A stretch of 64,000 nucleotides of DNA, from positions 61,902,987 to 61,966,986 of the forward strand of contig OY288259.1 of the NCBI GenBank assembly GCA_958450325.1, read 5' to 3'. The notes under the pieces are model-generated. The model was given only the letters and a program-made list of their open reading frames with translations, did not search any database and had not been told where the DNA came from. Positions 1-12,600 of the stretch are shown here, piece after piece (the stretch's first letter is position 1; the number at the start of each line of letters is the position of its first letter). Made by a program: the position numbers and the translations under genes. This DNA is from Agrostemma githago. Lineage: Eukaryota; Streptophyta; Magnoliopsida; Caryophyllales; Caryophyllaceae.

Positions 1-1456
1 ATTTCTATGTTTCGGTCGACCTCGTTTAAAATTGCAGTGTTCTCGTCACGAGAAAAGTTGGTTTAAGGGTGTTCGTCGGTCATGAATCAGAGGATTCGGA
101 CTATAACCCTTTTAAAACCCGAGCAAGTCTCCCAAATGGGTATTATTTGACCCATCACATGTTTGTGATGATATTTCCGTCACAAACAAGAATTTGCCTT
201 GAAGCCCGGGTTTAATGATTAAAGAAGTTTGTTTGTTCCAAAAAGTTCATATCATAGTGGTGTAAAAGGCCAAAGCATATTATGATGACAAATTGACATT
301 TGACACACTAGACAATTGTGTGTTCATTGAAAAGATAGTATCTTAATTATTTACGAGAAATTCTTGTTTGTGATAGGAATATCCGTCACAAATGTATGAC
401 GGGTCAAGTAGTTGAGATAAAAACACAAACTAAAAACTTGTGGAGGAGTTAAAGTTTTGTCTCATCTATACAAGTTGAGTATTATTTGACCCGTTATAAA
501 TTTAAGACGGATAACCCGTCTCACGAGAGACCTACCCATAAATTATTGACATGAACAAGTCAATAGAGATTTAGGAATTTTGGAATCTTCAAAAAAAAAG
601 GATCTTCAAATGGGATTTTGGATTGATACATAAACAATTGAAACCAATCAATCAAAAAGATTATCAACTTGTGGCAAATCATCATCAAGTGAGAAATTTT
701 CAATTTTTCATGTCGGTTTCAGTCTATGTTACTCCGACACTTCATTTGGGTACCGTGTCACGTGTCTAACAACCACATAACACTTCGTTACTTCAAATTA
801 GACCAAAAGATCGAAAATTTTGCCCAAAATAACCGTGTCCGACAGACTGAGTGGAATGTTAAGTATGTAACAGTGATCATATACAGAAATGAATGGCAAG
901 AAAGTCACATTTCACAGGCTGAGTGGAATGAAAATGATGTAACAGTGATCTTACAGAAAACGGGTCGCAAGCGTGCTGAACTGAACGTATAGCACGTCTT
1001 TTTCAAGACGGGATACATCTCGTTCAAGAATCAACACTCAGACAAGGAGGAACTCGAACATAGTTTGCAATAGTCGAGAGACTGACCGACAAACAGTGAG
1101 AAGCAATTGCATTACATGACCTGTAGACAGGAAGTCAGAAGTACATAAATACATCATGTACAGAAATCCTTGCTCATATACAACAAAATTTTCAGTTTCA
1201 TTTCACAAATTCGACTTTTTTTTTCCGTGTTTCTTTGTCAGTAAGGAAGAAATTGATGATCGAAAGCTTGAAACTAAGAAGTATATAGTACACAAATGCT
1301 TACAAATTTCGAAAACATAGTCTAGGAACTAACTGATGCAAAATTTACAGTACATGTTATTTGTACACTCGGAAATTAAATATCCACAAACCAGCAACGA
1401 TAGCCTGATAATTCATCTCATTCATCTCGAGACCGTATCACAGAGTAACTACTGAT
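1..1456. other. Intergenic, repeat remnants
   Basis: No gene can be supported here. The first 540 bases hold several short words of a dispersed family built on TGACGGATA / GTCTCACGAGAGA, seen again around 21860-21960, 32760 and 63880-64000. Two imperfect copies of a unit containing CTGAGTGGAAT and TGTAACAGTGATC lie at about 847-965. They create an 88-codon open frame at 726-992 with no recognisable domain. Bases from about 1150 to 1456 are probably the 3' UTR of the F-box gene on the minus strand. Confidence 0.6.
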
Positions 1457-2713
1457 TCAATATAGGGGAGAAACGGGGCTGCGAACAAAACTCAATGCAT
1501 CGACATCACCCAAGTCTTTTAGCAGTAAGGTATATTTAGTCGGACTAGAGTTTGGATCGGAAAGCAATAAACTTCCGTCATCTGTCTGCACTAAAACCTT
1601 CCCATTCTCAGTCCACCCACGAAAGTTAACAAAACCCGGAATCATATCCATTTTAAACAGGATCGCCCACGAATCCCAAACCCCATATCGTTTCAACGTC
1701 CACACTTCCAATAACCCGTTTATATTCACAACCCAAGCGCCTAAACACCCGTTTATCTCACACAACTTAAAACTCAAATTCCCACCAACATGACCCGAGA
1801 ACCCGACTGGCATTCTCACTTCTGTGAAGGTCTCGGAACCTAAATCGAACCCACGAATGCATTTCTGATTAGGACACCAAACTTGGGTTCGATCCCAATG
1901 TAGAGTCTCGTTAACCAGAACCCCTCGACCACCCGAGAAAATAGTCAATTCATTCTCATCAAACACACCAATTTTCCTCCAAGTTTTCGACTTTATCGAA
2001 AAAACATACACAAAAACCTCAGAACTTCTCTTCTGAAGTCCAGCAATGAACATCAAGTAATCATTTTTACAGGAAACATAACCAAATCCAGACATCAATA
2101 GCCATTGAAAATTGCCTAGAGGATCTAAAACATGACAGAATTGACCCATCACAGGATTATAAACCTTGAATCGATAATGAAACCCGTTATTTGCACCGCC
2201 TCGTCCGAAACAAATCAACCCGTTACATGACCCGATTAAGAAAGTATTAACACCATTATCACTGTAATTAAGGTTTTTAACGGGAATTAAACCTTTTTCA
2301 CCTTTTTGATCATCTGGGTACCTGTCATATGCACCAAAATTAAGAATGTAAAAGAAATAAGGTGACATTATGAACACACAATTGAAGGGTACGAATTGAT
2401 TGGAAATCGTTTGTTTTAGATGGGATTTTATGAAATTTGGGGTAGAAATCAATGAATTCCATGATTTTGATACTGATTTGAATCTGATCAACGAATTTAC
2501 GGGTAATCTTGTGAGAATTTCGGTAAAGATTACTTCTTCAGGAAGATCAGATTCATCAATTTGAAGAAAAAAATTGGAAATTGGTGGTGAAACGACGTCG
2601 TTTTGGTGGGGTTTGTTGTTTTTCAATAATTTCTTTCTTTTTCTGTATCGATCGATCGTTCTTGTCATTTGGGAATTATGATTTGGGGATTTGTGATGAT
2701 GGGTTGTCTTCAA
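1457..2713 (-). CDS. F-box protein with F-box-associated (kelch-type) domain
   Basis: Intact single-exon frame of 418 residues. An F-box (about 56-98; LPEEVIFTEILTRLP then RFKSVSKSWNSLI) should bind SKP1 in an SCF ubiquitin ligase. The rest looks like an F-box-associated interaction domain of the CPR1/At3g06240 type: IGSCNGLICFG, then YNPVMGQF, then GFGYVSCKNDYLMF. The substrate cannot be told from sequence. The N-terminal 50 residues are basic and low in complexity; a second in-frame Met at codon 16 could be the real start. Length fits the family. Expected location is cytosol or nucleus. It is a very large, fast-evolving plant family, so no orthologue is named. Confidence 0.88.
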   Translation of the reverse strand: MKTTHHHKSPNHNSQMTRTIDRYRKRKKLLKNNKPHQNDVVSPPISNFFLQIDESDLPEEVIFTEILTRLPVNSLIRFKSVSKSWNSLISTPNFIKSHLKQTISNQFVPFNCVFIMSPYFFYILNFGAYDRYPDDQKGEKGLIPVKNLNYSDNGVNTFLIGSCNGLICFGRGGANNGFHYRFKVYNPVMGQFCHVLDPLGNFQWLLMSGFGYVSCKNDYLMFIAGLQKRSSEVFVYVFSIKSKTWRKIGVFDENELTIFSGGRGVLVNETLHWDRTQVWCPNQKCIRGFDLGSETFTEVRMPVGFSGHVGGNLSFKLCEINGCLGAWVVNINGLLEVWTLKRYGVWDSWAILFKMDMIPGFVNFRGWTENGKVLVQTDDGSLLLSDPNSSPTKYTLLLKDLGDVDALSFVRSPVSPLY

Positions 2714-3233
2714 TTTGGGGATTTAGGGTTTGGACAGCCGGAAGATCATCAACCGGCTACAGAAAATTGATTGAAGTTTGACTTGATTTTATAGAACTCA
2801 TATTGCCATTGACTTGTTCTATATACAAGATCATTTCATCATTCTTACCGTTTCGAATCGGGTTAAATTATAAGTCGGGTAAATCAATCACGATTTGGGT
2901 CAAATTTGTTCGATTTTTGGATCATAAGTCAAAATTAGGTCAGACAATAGCAGATCACTTTCGAGTCTCGGATCAGCTTTAATTATTCAGTTTTCGTCAG
3001 CTTCGCTGGATTTAGTAATACCGGTCGAAGGTAAACCTATATCAATGTGATTTGGGCAAAACACGGGTTCGAACAAAAGTCAAAGGACTCGAGTGTGAAG
3101 ATCGATGCATCGATTGATGATAATGTAGGGTGTATACAATCAAAGTAATCTATACACAATCGGGTTATATTCTCGTTTCTCGTTTGTTTTTTAAACCTTG
3201 TTATGTATTCTTGTAAAACCGTTCTATAATAAA

Positions 3234-5072
3234 TCAGGTCGGACTATCTCCGAAACTCTCTTGCAACCATCGAGTTTGCATTTGAAATCCTGCGTCTCTC
3301 ATCGCATTATAGGCCGATTTGTAAAGCCTAGCGTCCAACTTAGTCCCCTCGGCCTTCAAATTTTGCAACAACTTAACCAATTCCTCGATCCGATTCATCT
3401 TCGAGAACACACCGACCATGATCCCGGCCAAAGCGAGATCAATTCGGCCTTGATTCACCCGATACTCCTCATAAAACTCGATACAACCCTCGTACTCCTT
3501 TGCCCTCGAGTAAGCTCCTATGATACTAGTGTAACTTACTCTATCGGGTTTAACCTTTTTTCGCTTCATTTCCTTCCAAATCTTGTCAACTTGCCTCAAA
3601 TTGTTCGCTTTCCCGTGAACATCAATCAACGCGTTGTAAACCCAAACGTTAGGCTCGCACCCTCGTTCCTTCATCTTCGCTAAGAGCTTCATCGCGTCTC
3701 TCAATTTCCCCGTCTTACCATACATTACAATCATTGTCGAGTATGCGACAACACATTTATCGAATCCCCTTACTTGCATTTCTTCGAAAACGTCCTTAGC
3801 CTTGGAGAACAAGCCTAATCTAAAGAACACATTGATGATCGATGCATAGGTCACTTGCCCCGGCTCACACCCGTCTAATTTTAGCTCTTCGTAGACCTTA
3901 GCCGCGATTTTTAGCCCTCTTTTCTTCGCATACCCATTAACAATCGCGCAAAATATGCAATCGGACACCTTCAAATTCGCCTGTTTCATGATTTTGACAA
4001 CACTCAAAGTCTTGTCCATTAGTCCTTCCTCTACATACATGATGACCAACTTGAGGAACAATGCCGGGTCCTTGATCATTCGCTTAGACGCAGCTTCTTC
4101 GACCAAGTCCTCGACTAGCTCAATCCTCCTCGTATCAACCAATGAACCAATCAACGACGTGTAAATCCAAGGACTCGAAGCAACACCCATTTCTCGCATT
4201 TTATCAAATTGTTCAAGAGCTTTAAACCCTTGTCCCGATTTCCCTAATGCCTCAATCAAAACACCATAAACTTCGACAACATTACTACTACTACTACTAT
4301 TACTACTCTCAAACTCGCTGAATAACTCAACGACTTTATCATAATCACGTAACTTCAAAAACGCTTCCATAACCAAAACATACCCTACACGATCCAACAC
4401 GACCCCCTTCGACTTCATCCTCTCGTACAACTCAATCGAAACCCTATACATATGAAGCTTATTATAGCTTCGAATAGCCGAAACATAACCAAAACAAGCA
4501 ACATTATTCTTATTATTGTCATCAATTATGTCAAAAGTTGTTAACAAAACATCAACAACTTTGAACTTCCTAGCTTTAATACAAGTACTAACAATTCTAG
4601 CACAAAACACACCATCATCAAGAACAACTTCATGCACCAACATATCCTCACACACAACCAAAACCAAATCCCATTTCTTTGTTTTCACCAAATACCTCAA
4701 CAATGCCTTCAAAGTCACATCCTTAGGCACAAACCCGTCTTTCGCCTTCGCTTTCAAATAGGACTCAACACCTAGCTCTTGTGTGTTAGGGTTCTTAAGC
4801 AAGTTGATCACCAGCGTATTCAGATCCTGCCCGTTGCCATCCCTAGTACTATCGAACCCTGCAGTATTATTATTACTACCAGGGTTCGACGACTCGTAAA
4901 TGAGTTCTTCTTCTTCTTCTTGTTGTTGGAGTAAAGGAGGTGGGCAAGTAGAGGAATGAACAATGAATAACTTGGGATGGTGACTTAAGCATGGAGGTTT
5001 GGAAATGGTGAATTTGGTGAAGTTATTAATGGGGTGAAAGCAATTAGATGGTGAAAAGCTTGGAATTGCCAT
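3234..5072 (-). CDS. P-class pentatricopeptide repeat protein, probably chloroplastic
   Basis: Intact intronless frame of 612 residues. The N terminus is Ser/Thr/Pro-rich with few acidic residues, like a plastid transit peptide, followed by an acidic low-complexity stretch (QQQEEEEE). From about residue 130 there are tandem 35-residue PPR motifs, clearest in the C-terminal half (VTYASIINVFFRLG, VAYSTMIVMYGKTG, WVYNALIDVHGKAN, VSYTSIIGAYSRAK). No E or DYW extension is present, so this is a P-class protein, which typically binds organelle RNA and acts in its stability, splicing or translation. Length and layout resemble Arabidopsis At5g13770 (about 609 residues), but I treat that orthology as a guess. 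Its start lies about 350 bp from the tRNA gene. Confidence 0.9.
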   Translation of the reverse strand: MAIPSFSPSNCFHPINNFTKFTISKPPCLSHHPKLFIVHSSTCPPPLLQQQEEEEELIYESSNPGSNNNTAGFDSTRDGNGQDLNTLVINLLKNPNTQELGVESYLKAKAKDGFVPKDVTLKALLRYLVKTKKWDLVLVVCEDMLVHEVVLDDGVFCARIVSTCIKARKFKVVDVLLTTFDIIDDNNKNNVACFGYVSAIRSYNKLHMYRVSIELYERMKSKGVVLDRVGYVLVMEAFLKLRDYDKVVELFSEFESSNSSSSSNVVEVYGVLIEALGKSGQGFKALEQFDKMREMGVASSPWIYTSLIGSLVDTRRIELVEDLVEEAASKRMIKDPALFLKLVIMYVEEGLMDKTLSVVKIMKQANLKVSDCIFCAIVNGYAKKRGLKIAAKVYEELKLDGCEPGQVTYASIINVFFRLGLFSKAKDVFEEMQVRGFDKCVVAYSTMIVMYGKTGKLRDAMKLLAKMKERGCEPNVWVYNALIDVHGKANNLRQVDKIWKEMKRKKVKPDRVSYTSIIGAYSRAKEYEGCIEFYEEYRVNQGRIDLALAGIMVGVFSKMNRIEELVKLLQNLKAEGTKLDARLYKSAYNAMRDAGFQMQTRWLQESFGDSPT

Positions 5073-5426
5073 TGTTGAATGAAGATCATTTGTGTTTGAG
5101 ATTTTTTTTTTTTTTATTTAATTTTTTTTTTTTTCTTTTTGGTACGAAGATAGGAAGTGAATGGTGATGATATGGTAAACGTAGTGTGGATTATGTAGTT
5201 TGTATGGAAGTGAATCTCATGAGCCAATTGTTGTGTTACACGTGGATGGTTTAAGGACATGGAGATTGTGTCCCAATTTCGTAGGACACGTACCCAAATT
5301 CTGGAAGACGGTTTCACACTAACAATAAATTTATCGTGAAACTTCGAGTTGAGAGAATGAAACAGACTCGCAAGAGATTTGCTCGAATATGTAAAGGTAA
5401 AAAAATTTAGAGTAAAAAATGCAAAA

Positions 5427-5499
5427 CGACTCCGCTGGGGATCGAACCCAGAATCTCTGGTTTCGTAGACCAGCGCCTTATCCATTGGGCCACGGAGTC
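5427..5499 (-). tRNA. tRNA-Arg (anticodon ACG)
   Basis: On the minus strand the sequence folds into a full cloverleaf. The 7-bp acceptor stem is GACTCCG/CGGAGTC, the D arm contains AATGGATAA, the anticodon stem is CTGGT/ACCAG with loop CTACGAA (anticodon ACG, reading CGU/CGC/CGA after inosine modification), and the T arm is CTGGG-TTCGATC-CCCAG. The discriminator base is G. No intron and no encoded CCA, as expected for a eukaryotic nuclear tRNA. The internal A and B boxes supply its Pol III promoter. It matches the plant nuclear tRNA-Arg(ACG) consensus as I know it. Confidence 0.97.
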
Positions 5500-5948
5500 A
5501 TTTTTGATTATTTACCTCAATGTATATTTGTTAACTAATATTAAAAATTTGATTATTTACCTTTTTACACTATTTATTTTTAAGTTTATTATTGCTGCCA
5601 TTTGAATTTTTACATATTATTATCTTGGTTTTTCAAGTGAAAAAATCCTATAAATTGAGTATTTTGTTTGCGAAAAAAAAAAAATCGCTTCGTATCCAAC
5701 TCCTAAATCAATGCAGAACACGATTTACAATTATTTTGTTTTGATTCTGATCTGAAACTTGATGTGCGCTTCTTCGAACAAGAAACATGTACTATGTGTT
5801 GTATTGAATGTGTGAGAAGTTGTCGGAGATGTTCGAGGCTTCTTAACAATTGTTGTCAAAGTCGATTGATATGAGAAATATTCTTGAGTCGTTACATTCT
5901 CGCCATGGTCACTTTGTGACGTGTAAGTTGACAAATCCGCTCCCGGAG

Positions 5949-6472
5949 TAAGGATGACAACGGGTAGGATTTAAGATACGATCCTTATTAGATCTCGTTC
6001 AAATTTTTATAAAGAACTCGGATTCGGTCCATATTCAACTAATACGAAGATTTCAAGTCCGCATTCAATTCCCGGATCGAAACCATTCTTATTCATTTTA
6101 ATATCCAAAATATTATAATCCATAGTTAAAAATTAAAAAAAATACTTAAAAATGGAAAAAATAAAAAAAAAATAAAAAAAAAATACTCGTAATAATAATA
6201 TAATAAGCAAATAAGAAATAAGTTTTGTAATGGAAAAAAGTTAAGGGGATAAAAAAGCAAACTTTAATTATATAAAAAAAAATCAGAAATAATTTTATTA
6301 TTTATTTAACTTATTTTTTATTAATTTTATTTTTTAGAGAAAAAAAATACTCGTACTTGATCCAAAATATTGCGATTCAGATTTAACCTCTTAGAACTAG
6401 ACGAGACACATCACACATGTCGGAACTAAACCGAAAAAGTAATGACCTGACCTGATCCGAACCTTGTCACTA
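5949..6472. mobile_element. Possible degenerate terminal-inverted-repeat element, very AT-rich inside
   Basis: The left edge reads TAAGGATGACAACGGGTAGG. The right edge, on the opposite strand, reads TAGTGACAAGGTTCGG, a weak inverted match of the kind seen in plant hAT-like MITEs that begin TAGGGATG. The interior (6110-6350) is runs of A and T. I could not find an 8-bp target duplication, so boundaries and class are uncertain. Confidence 0.3.
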
Positions 6473-6659
6473 CTCAGTGATCCGACACGGCCAAAATAAC
6501 ATGAAAAATAAAGACGCAAATATTAGCACAGGAAAAACACACATTTTCATTTTTATTCCATGGACGAAGACTCGAACCACAAAGCGAAACTCGAGATGTG
6601 GGTAGACGGAAATAACCCGAGAATATCAAAGCAGAATTTCGAAAAATATATAAATTGTT

Positions 6660-9600
6660 TCAATGTGTACTTTCGGGAGCATCATGTATCCGACTTAAAA
6701 CAACCGACTCAGTCTCTTTGGGCACGGGGATTAAAACCTCACAAACCTTAACGAAATCATTGCACACATTTAACGAACCGTTACTAGCAATAATCTTACC
6801 ATCATCATCGACGAGAGTATCCTCCTCGTCAGCTTTCGAGATAATTGGATCCGGGTCGCTGCTCTCGTTGGGTAATTCACCCTCGGGAACTAGCTCAATA
6901 GGCGTTTGTGGCGTTTGGGGCGTTTGTGTTTCTTCAGTAACGTCAAGGGAAGAATCGGGATTTTGAATATTTGTAGGTACGGGTTTCTCAGTTTCTCCTT
7001 CCTGAGTGACGGGATCTTCTTGCATGATGTCACAGGAAACAGATTGTGTGTCTACATTCGTCTCAAGATCTGAGATTTGTTCGACATTTGGATGCGAGGG
7101 TGAAGAACAAGTGATTTGGATTTTGCCAGCATCGAGGACATGAATTCTCCTCTCGCTCTTCTCTGTCTTGTAAAAAGTCATTGCTCTCTGCAATCCAGAA
7201 CAAATATGTACATCAAGACACAATCGTAACTGGAAAATAAATAGATAAGACGATAAAGAATGCAAGAGTTTGTGGATTTTTCTGGTTGGATAATCTCAGT
7301 TGGCTCATTTCGCATCAAGTCGATATTGATTTCGGCAATGTTCAGGTCGAATCAAGTCGAATTGGGTTTCGGGTCTTTAGGTTTAGGGGAAGATTATTCA
7401 GATTGGGTCAATTTGATCATGATTCATGAGCAAATGAAGCATGACAAAGTATGCTTCCCAATTCCGACCAATATCAGAACGTAACACACGAGCACACGAG
7501 AATGTTCCCCATTTTTTAATTTTAAGGAAAACGGAGAATAAAAAAAAATGTAAAAACGGGCATTCTTAAAAAAATTGTAAGGAAATGAGAAAAGAAGACG
7601 TAAAAATGAGCATGTTAAGGAAACCTAGATCATTCATACTCTCCTATTTGTAAAAAAATCACGAAGCAAATCTCGAAACAATAAAGATTAAGGCAGCAGA
7701 CATCAAACGGATCGTAAAAGGTCAAAATCTCAGCCTACTAGTCGAATACGCATTATTTCGTCAATCAACAATCCTACCATAGCGAACACAACAGCGAGTC
7801 CATACTTCGGTTAATGATAAATACAGTACCTGAAAGATGGAATCCTTTGCGGCTGGGACAGTCTTCATGTCCACGGCTGAACTTGTGATCTCTGATTTCA
7901 CAACAGCATTTTCCTGTCAATGAGAAAAAAGAAAGTAAGCATAGTGTACATCTTTGAAGTTTGAGTCACTAAAGAGTGGTTTTACAGTAAGTCGCCTACC
8001 TCCATGAATTGAAGTTCCACTTCATCTTCTACATACTCAGACTCTCTCATAGATGCACGGTTAATACACTGATTATACAATTCGGGATCAACCAGATCCA
8101 CTGAGATATCAAGTCTACCAAGATATGCACGCAGAAACTGCGCAGTATCATCAACACCAGCATCGGATGATTCAGGAGTCTTGTCGGAAGTCCCTTTACC
8201 TTGTGTCAAGGGACTATCCTTCACAGGCGACTGGCCACTTGATACATCCTTCTTGAAACTCGTTGCTTGATCATCAGGGCAGTTACTTTCAACATTAGGC
8301 TTTGAGGATGCTTCATCTGTAGTTGCTTTGAAGGTAGGCCCATCTTTCTGAGACCCAGAAACGACATCCATATTCATGGCACCGTTTTGCTTCCACATAT
8401 CCGAATTCACATCCCTTCTCTGAGCAAGATGCCCAGGCCCATACATCGAGGAATCATCCCTAAGCATACTGTTGCTAGCATCCCATCCATGAAAGTGAGG
8501 CGGCATTGGCCCTTCCATCACATTCGGCCATCCCATCGGCCGTACATAACCTGGAAACCGGTCCCCATCAGCCATGTGATAAGGCATCCCAGGGTGATTC
8601 ATATCCAAAGCCGGCCTAGCGCCAAAAATGGGCGAAAACGGTGACATAAGCGGAGGAAAACCTCCATGGTGGGGCCCAGGAGGACCTGGAGGGTAAGGCA
8701 TAAAACCGTTAGGATGAGGAGAAGGCCAGTTAAGAGCACCATTCCAGGCATTCCCTGGGACCCTTCCAACATTTGGATCAACACTTCGCCTAAAACGGTT
8801 TCCGGAACCCCGATTGTCTTCGCCAAAAGAACTAACAAAAGGACTGTCTGGTCTAGTTCGGAAGACAGGTGGACCAGGACTAGGTCCATGAGAGGAAGTA
8901 TTACCCTGACCAGATTTATTTTTAGGGTAAAATGGCGATTCTGGTGGAGGATTCTCATCCCCAAAAAATTTCTTGGAAGGCAAGCCTTGTCGATCCTCGG
9001 TCATACTCTTATCTCTTGCGCCATTAGAGCCACTACTCCTCCTTTCAGCATCATCTGCATCGACGCTTCTTCTTCTGGTATTTCTATTTGAAAACCTACT
9101 GCGATCATAGCTCATTGTCGATGGCGATCTTTCCTTCAAATCTGCAGGCGATGCTTTGGCATTGGGAGACCTTTCAGAGATCTCTCCAGCGTGATTATCA
9201 TCATACCTAGCACGCTTCTCCCCTGACTGATACTTGGAAGCTTTCTCAACTGCTTCGGGCGTAGCAGCATCTCTTAAAGAATCTCCGTGCTTGGTTTCAT
9301 CTTGGAAGCCATCTCTGCAAAGATAGTAGAAGTAAGAAAACTTTCTTTGACCCGCTTTTGGTTTTCTAAGAACCTAAGTTCATAATTTACTAATGCTTGC
9401 TCCCACCGAGAAAAAACTGGAAGGGACAAGGCATTGTCAGACAAGGTATTGCCAATACAAAGAATTAGGGAACTGGCACCAAGCAACCTCAGGCTAGAAT
9501 GAAAACATATCACGAGCAGCAACTGCATAGAAATAGATTGGAGAAAATAATACAATCAGCGCTCACCTGTATTTATCTGAAGCAACATAAGCCCTGTAGC

Positions 9601-12600
9601 TTGGTGAAGCCTTGCGCTTGGTACTACTTGTGACACTGTCTACAATAGGTTTGCGTGACAGAGACCTTTCCCTGTCACCCTCTGTCTTTGTTCTTCGCAG
9701 TTTATCACTATAAGAATCATCATAGACATCCGGAGATCTGTGCCGCCCTCTCTCGTCCTTGTATCTAAAATTTTTCTCATCGGCATGCAAGCCATATTCA
9801 CTATCATGATCGTGGCTAAAATTCCGATCTCGACCTCTTTCATGATCTCGAGCCACAGGCCTATCTCTAAGATCACGACGATATCGATCACGTTGGTGTT
9901 CCCTGTGATGCGCAGGTTCTCGATCATGGATACGTTCAAGATCCCTTTCTCGTTCATGATCATGGACACGTTCACGCTCACGTTCACGATCACGATCTTG
10001 GTCACGATCTCGATCATCATGCACTCTCACACGATCATAGTCAAGACGACCTCGGTCACGGTCATGATCACGACCTTGGTCCCGATCTTGATCACGACCT
10101 CGGTCACGGTCATGATCACGACCTTGGTCCCGATCCTGATCACGACCTCGGTCACGGTCATGATCACGACCTTGGTCACGATCCTGATCACGGCCTCGCT
10201 CTCTATCACGGTCTACATCCCGGTGATCTTGGTCACGATCTCGATCATCCTGCACTCTCACACGATCATAGTCAAGACGACCTCGGTCACGATCATGATC
10301 ACGACCTTGGTCACGATCTTGATCACGGCCTCGCTCTCTATCACGGTCTACATCCTGGTCATAATCACCGCCATGGGGGATCGTTTTCTTATATGGCAAG
10401 TCCAATTCCTTTTTGCCATTTCTTATATTCTTATCATCATTCTTCACACTAGTATGATCCCTTGTGGACAGATCATCCTTCAGTTTTTCATCTTGACGCC
10501 AAATCTCCTTGTCTATATCTTCTTGAAGTCGGTCCCTAACTCTATCTTCTTTGTGGCCATCATCCTTATACCTTCCGGACTTTGTGATCTCCTCCCTAGA
10601 AGATGGCCTTCTATCATCAGAGTCCCGAACAGCATCATGATGCCTGTCCCCAAGACCAGAGCCATCTCTTTTCCTTCTAACCTTTCTATCAGTATCTCGC
10701 TTTGCATCAGGAGTCTTGTGCTCGTCTTGTAAATTAGAGTCTGATAAATCAGAATAGCAGAGTAGCTTTAATATCATAGAAGATAGGCACCATGAAAGAG
10801 GTCAGAAAATCTACCTAGGAATATATGATTTCTAATAAACATGCCCAATAATAGTAATGCCTGTTGAGACCAATTCACAATAACCAAAAAACACTACAAA
10901 GCATGCAGAGCGAAACAACCATTATATGATAAAGAAGCTTTCTAGGGTGAAAAATAGAGGAAAACAACTGAGCAGTGAGGATAATTGCCCCTTCAGAGTA
11001 TGTCCACATGTCTCCAGAGCGTTAATAAAAATATGGTTCTGTGGAACGGTTACTGCATTGAGCCACGGATTCAATTTTCCTGCATAAGAAGCTTACAAGA
11101 GTCTTTAGAGATCAGATTACAGGTTTACTGTACACACCACTCTGAATCTCGTGGGCAAAATTCTGCCTATTCTGGCTTAAAAGTTTCGTCTAGCTGTAAT
11201 TTGATCCCCATGAGACATGATTTGTTAGGAAGAACTAGTGGCTCTATAAAAGGAAGAAGATGAAGGTACAAAAGTAAAACTGAACTTGCAAGTTGAGTTC
11301 TACAAATACTGAAGGATCTTGAATAGCCAAACATCAGATCTCACCACGGTGCAAAATGTAAGAGATTGAGACATTAGATCTCAAATGAGTTCAAAGTGTA
11401 AGGGAAATGGAGACAGCAGCTCAGCATTACAAAGGAAGACAAGAGACGTATAAAATGTTCAACTACAAGAAACATAAAATAAACTATGCAGTGACAGAGA
11501 TGATATACGACATTATGGGAACAAATAAGTCAAAGTTATAGAAAAGCTACAAAAGAGCATACTCTTGATTAGTTCTCCAGGCCTATAGCCCTATATGTGA
11601 TATTACATTGAGAATTCTACCTTTAAGCTTGTTTAGACCGAGAGCCGGCCATTAAAATATACATTTAGTTCGAGGAAGCTAGTCTAAAATAAAATCGTTT
11701 AAACTCTGTATACAACAACGAAAGTTCATGAAAATAAGATCGTTACAGCAGTTTGATACCCACACAGCTATTGGTTCCCTCATTTGTACAGGACCAAATA
11801 TCGAATCTCAAGAATTGGTTTAGCTCATTTTATTTTCTCACTGGTAGGCCCTTCCATGAGTGTGTAGTACTCTAAATTGTTTACTTATCGGGATGTGCCC
11901 TTCTTCAACTGGCTGTCTCATGCTGGGCCTCTGTTCTTTGCACTTTACTTTGTTTCCTCCAACTCTTTACATTTCTTAGGCTTCTAATGTCTTTCTGCTT
12001 ACTGTGATTTTATCTTGCAGTTACTTTTGACTCCGTAAAAAAATACGACTATTTTTCAGAAAGATATACAGTACAATACACAAAATAATAATCATTTTTT
12101 CTTACATTCGATAACTACTATAACGAGACAATTAACTCTACTTAGAGTCCCCGTTCAAATTTTCAACAATGGCTCTCAGCTTGCTGAGAAGTTAAACACA
12201 GATAAAGTAAATGTTTAATACATGATCGAAGTTATAAACCCTTATACACTAACATTCAAAACAAAACCAAGCATAATCGATCTTGTACATATCAGTTTGC
12301 ATGAGCGAGCATCCCGTGTATCAAGAGTGCAAGACCTTTGACCAGCAGTCAAGCAAGACTTTTACATAATTTAAGAGCAAAACAAAACAAAATGATATCT
12401 TACCTCAACCTTCGAGTATTCAACTTTCTTTAATCAAAACAACAAGTCGGAAATCAAACATGTAAACAATTCTGATTAACAATTTGTGTCCATTTCTACG
12501 ATTATGTCAAGTTCCACCCTCCCAACAAAATTTCATCTGTGATTCAGAAGCTTCGCTGATTTATTACCTAAACTTACACATTAATCACAATCTAACACTA

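Noticed and set aside
726..992. 88-codon open frame with two similar halves
   Set aside because: It is created by a two-copy non-coding repeat. No domain, intron logic or conserved start is visible.
5114..5485. 123-codon minus-strand open frame
   Set aside because: It overlaps the tRNA-Arg gene and a low-complexity stretch. No domain is present.
9740..10732. 330-codon open frame on the + strand opposite exon 2 of the ZC3H13-like gene
   Set aside because: It is the antisense of a low-complexity RD/HD coding repeat and consists of Ile/Thr/Val runs with no domain. The minus frame has spliced continuity.
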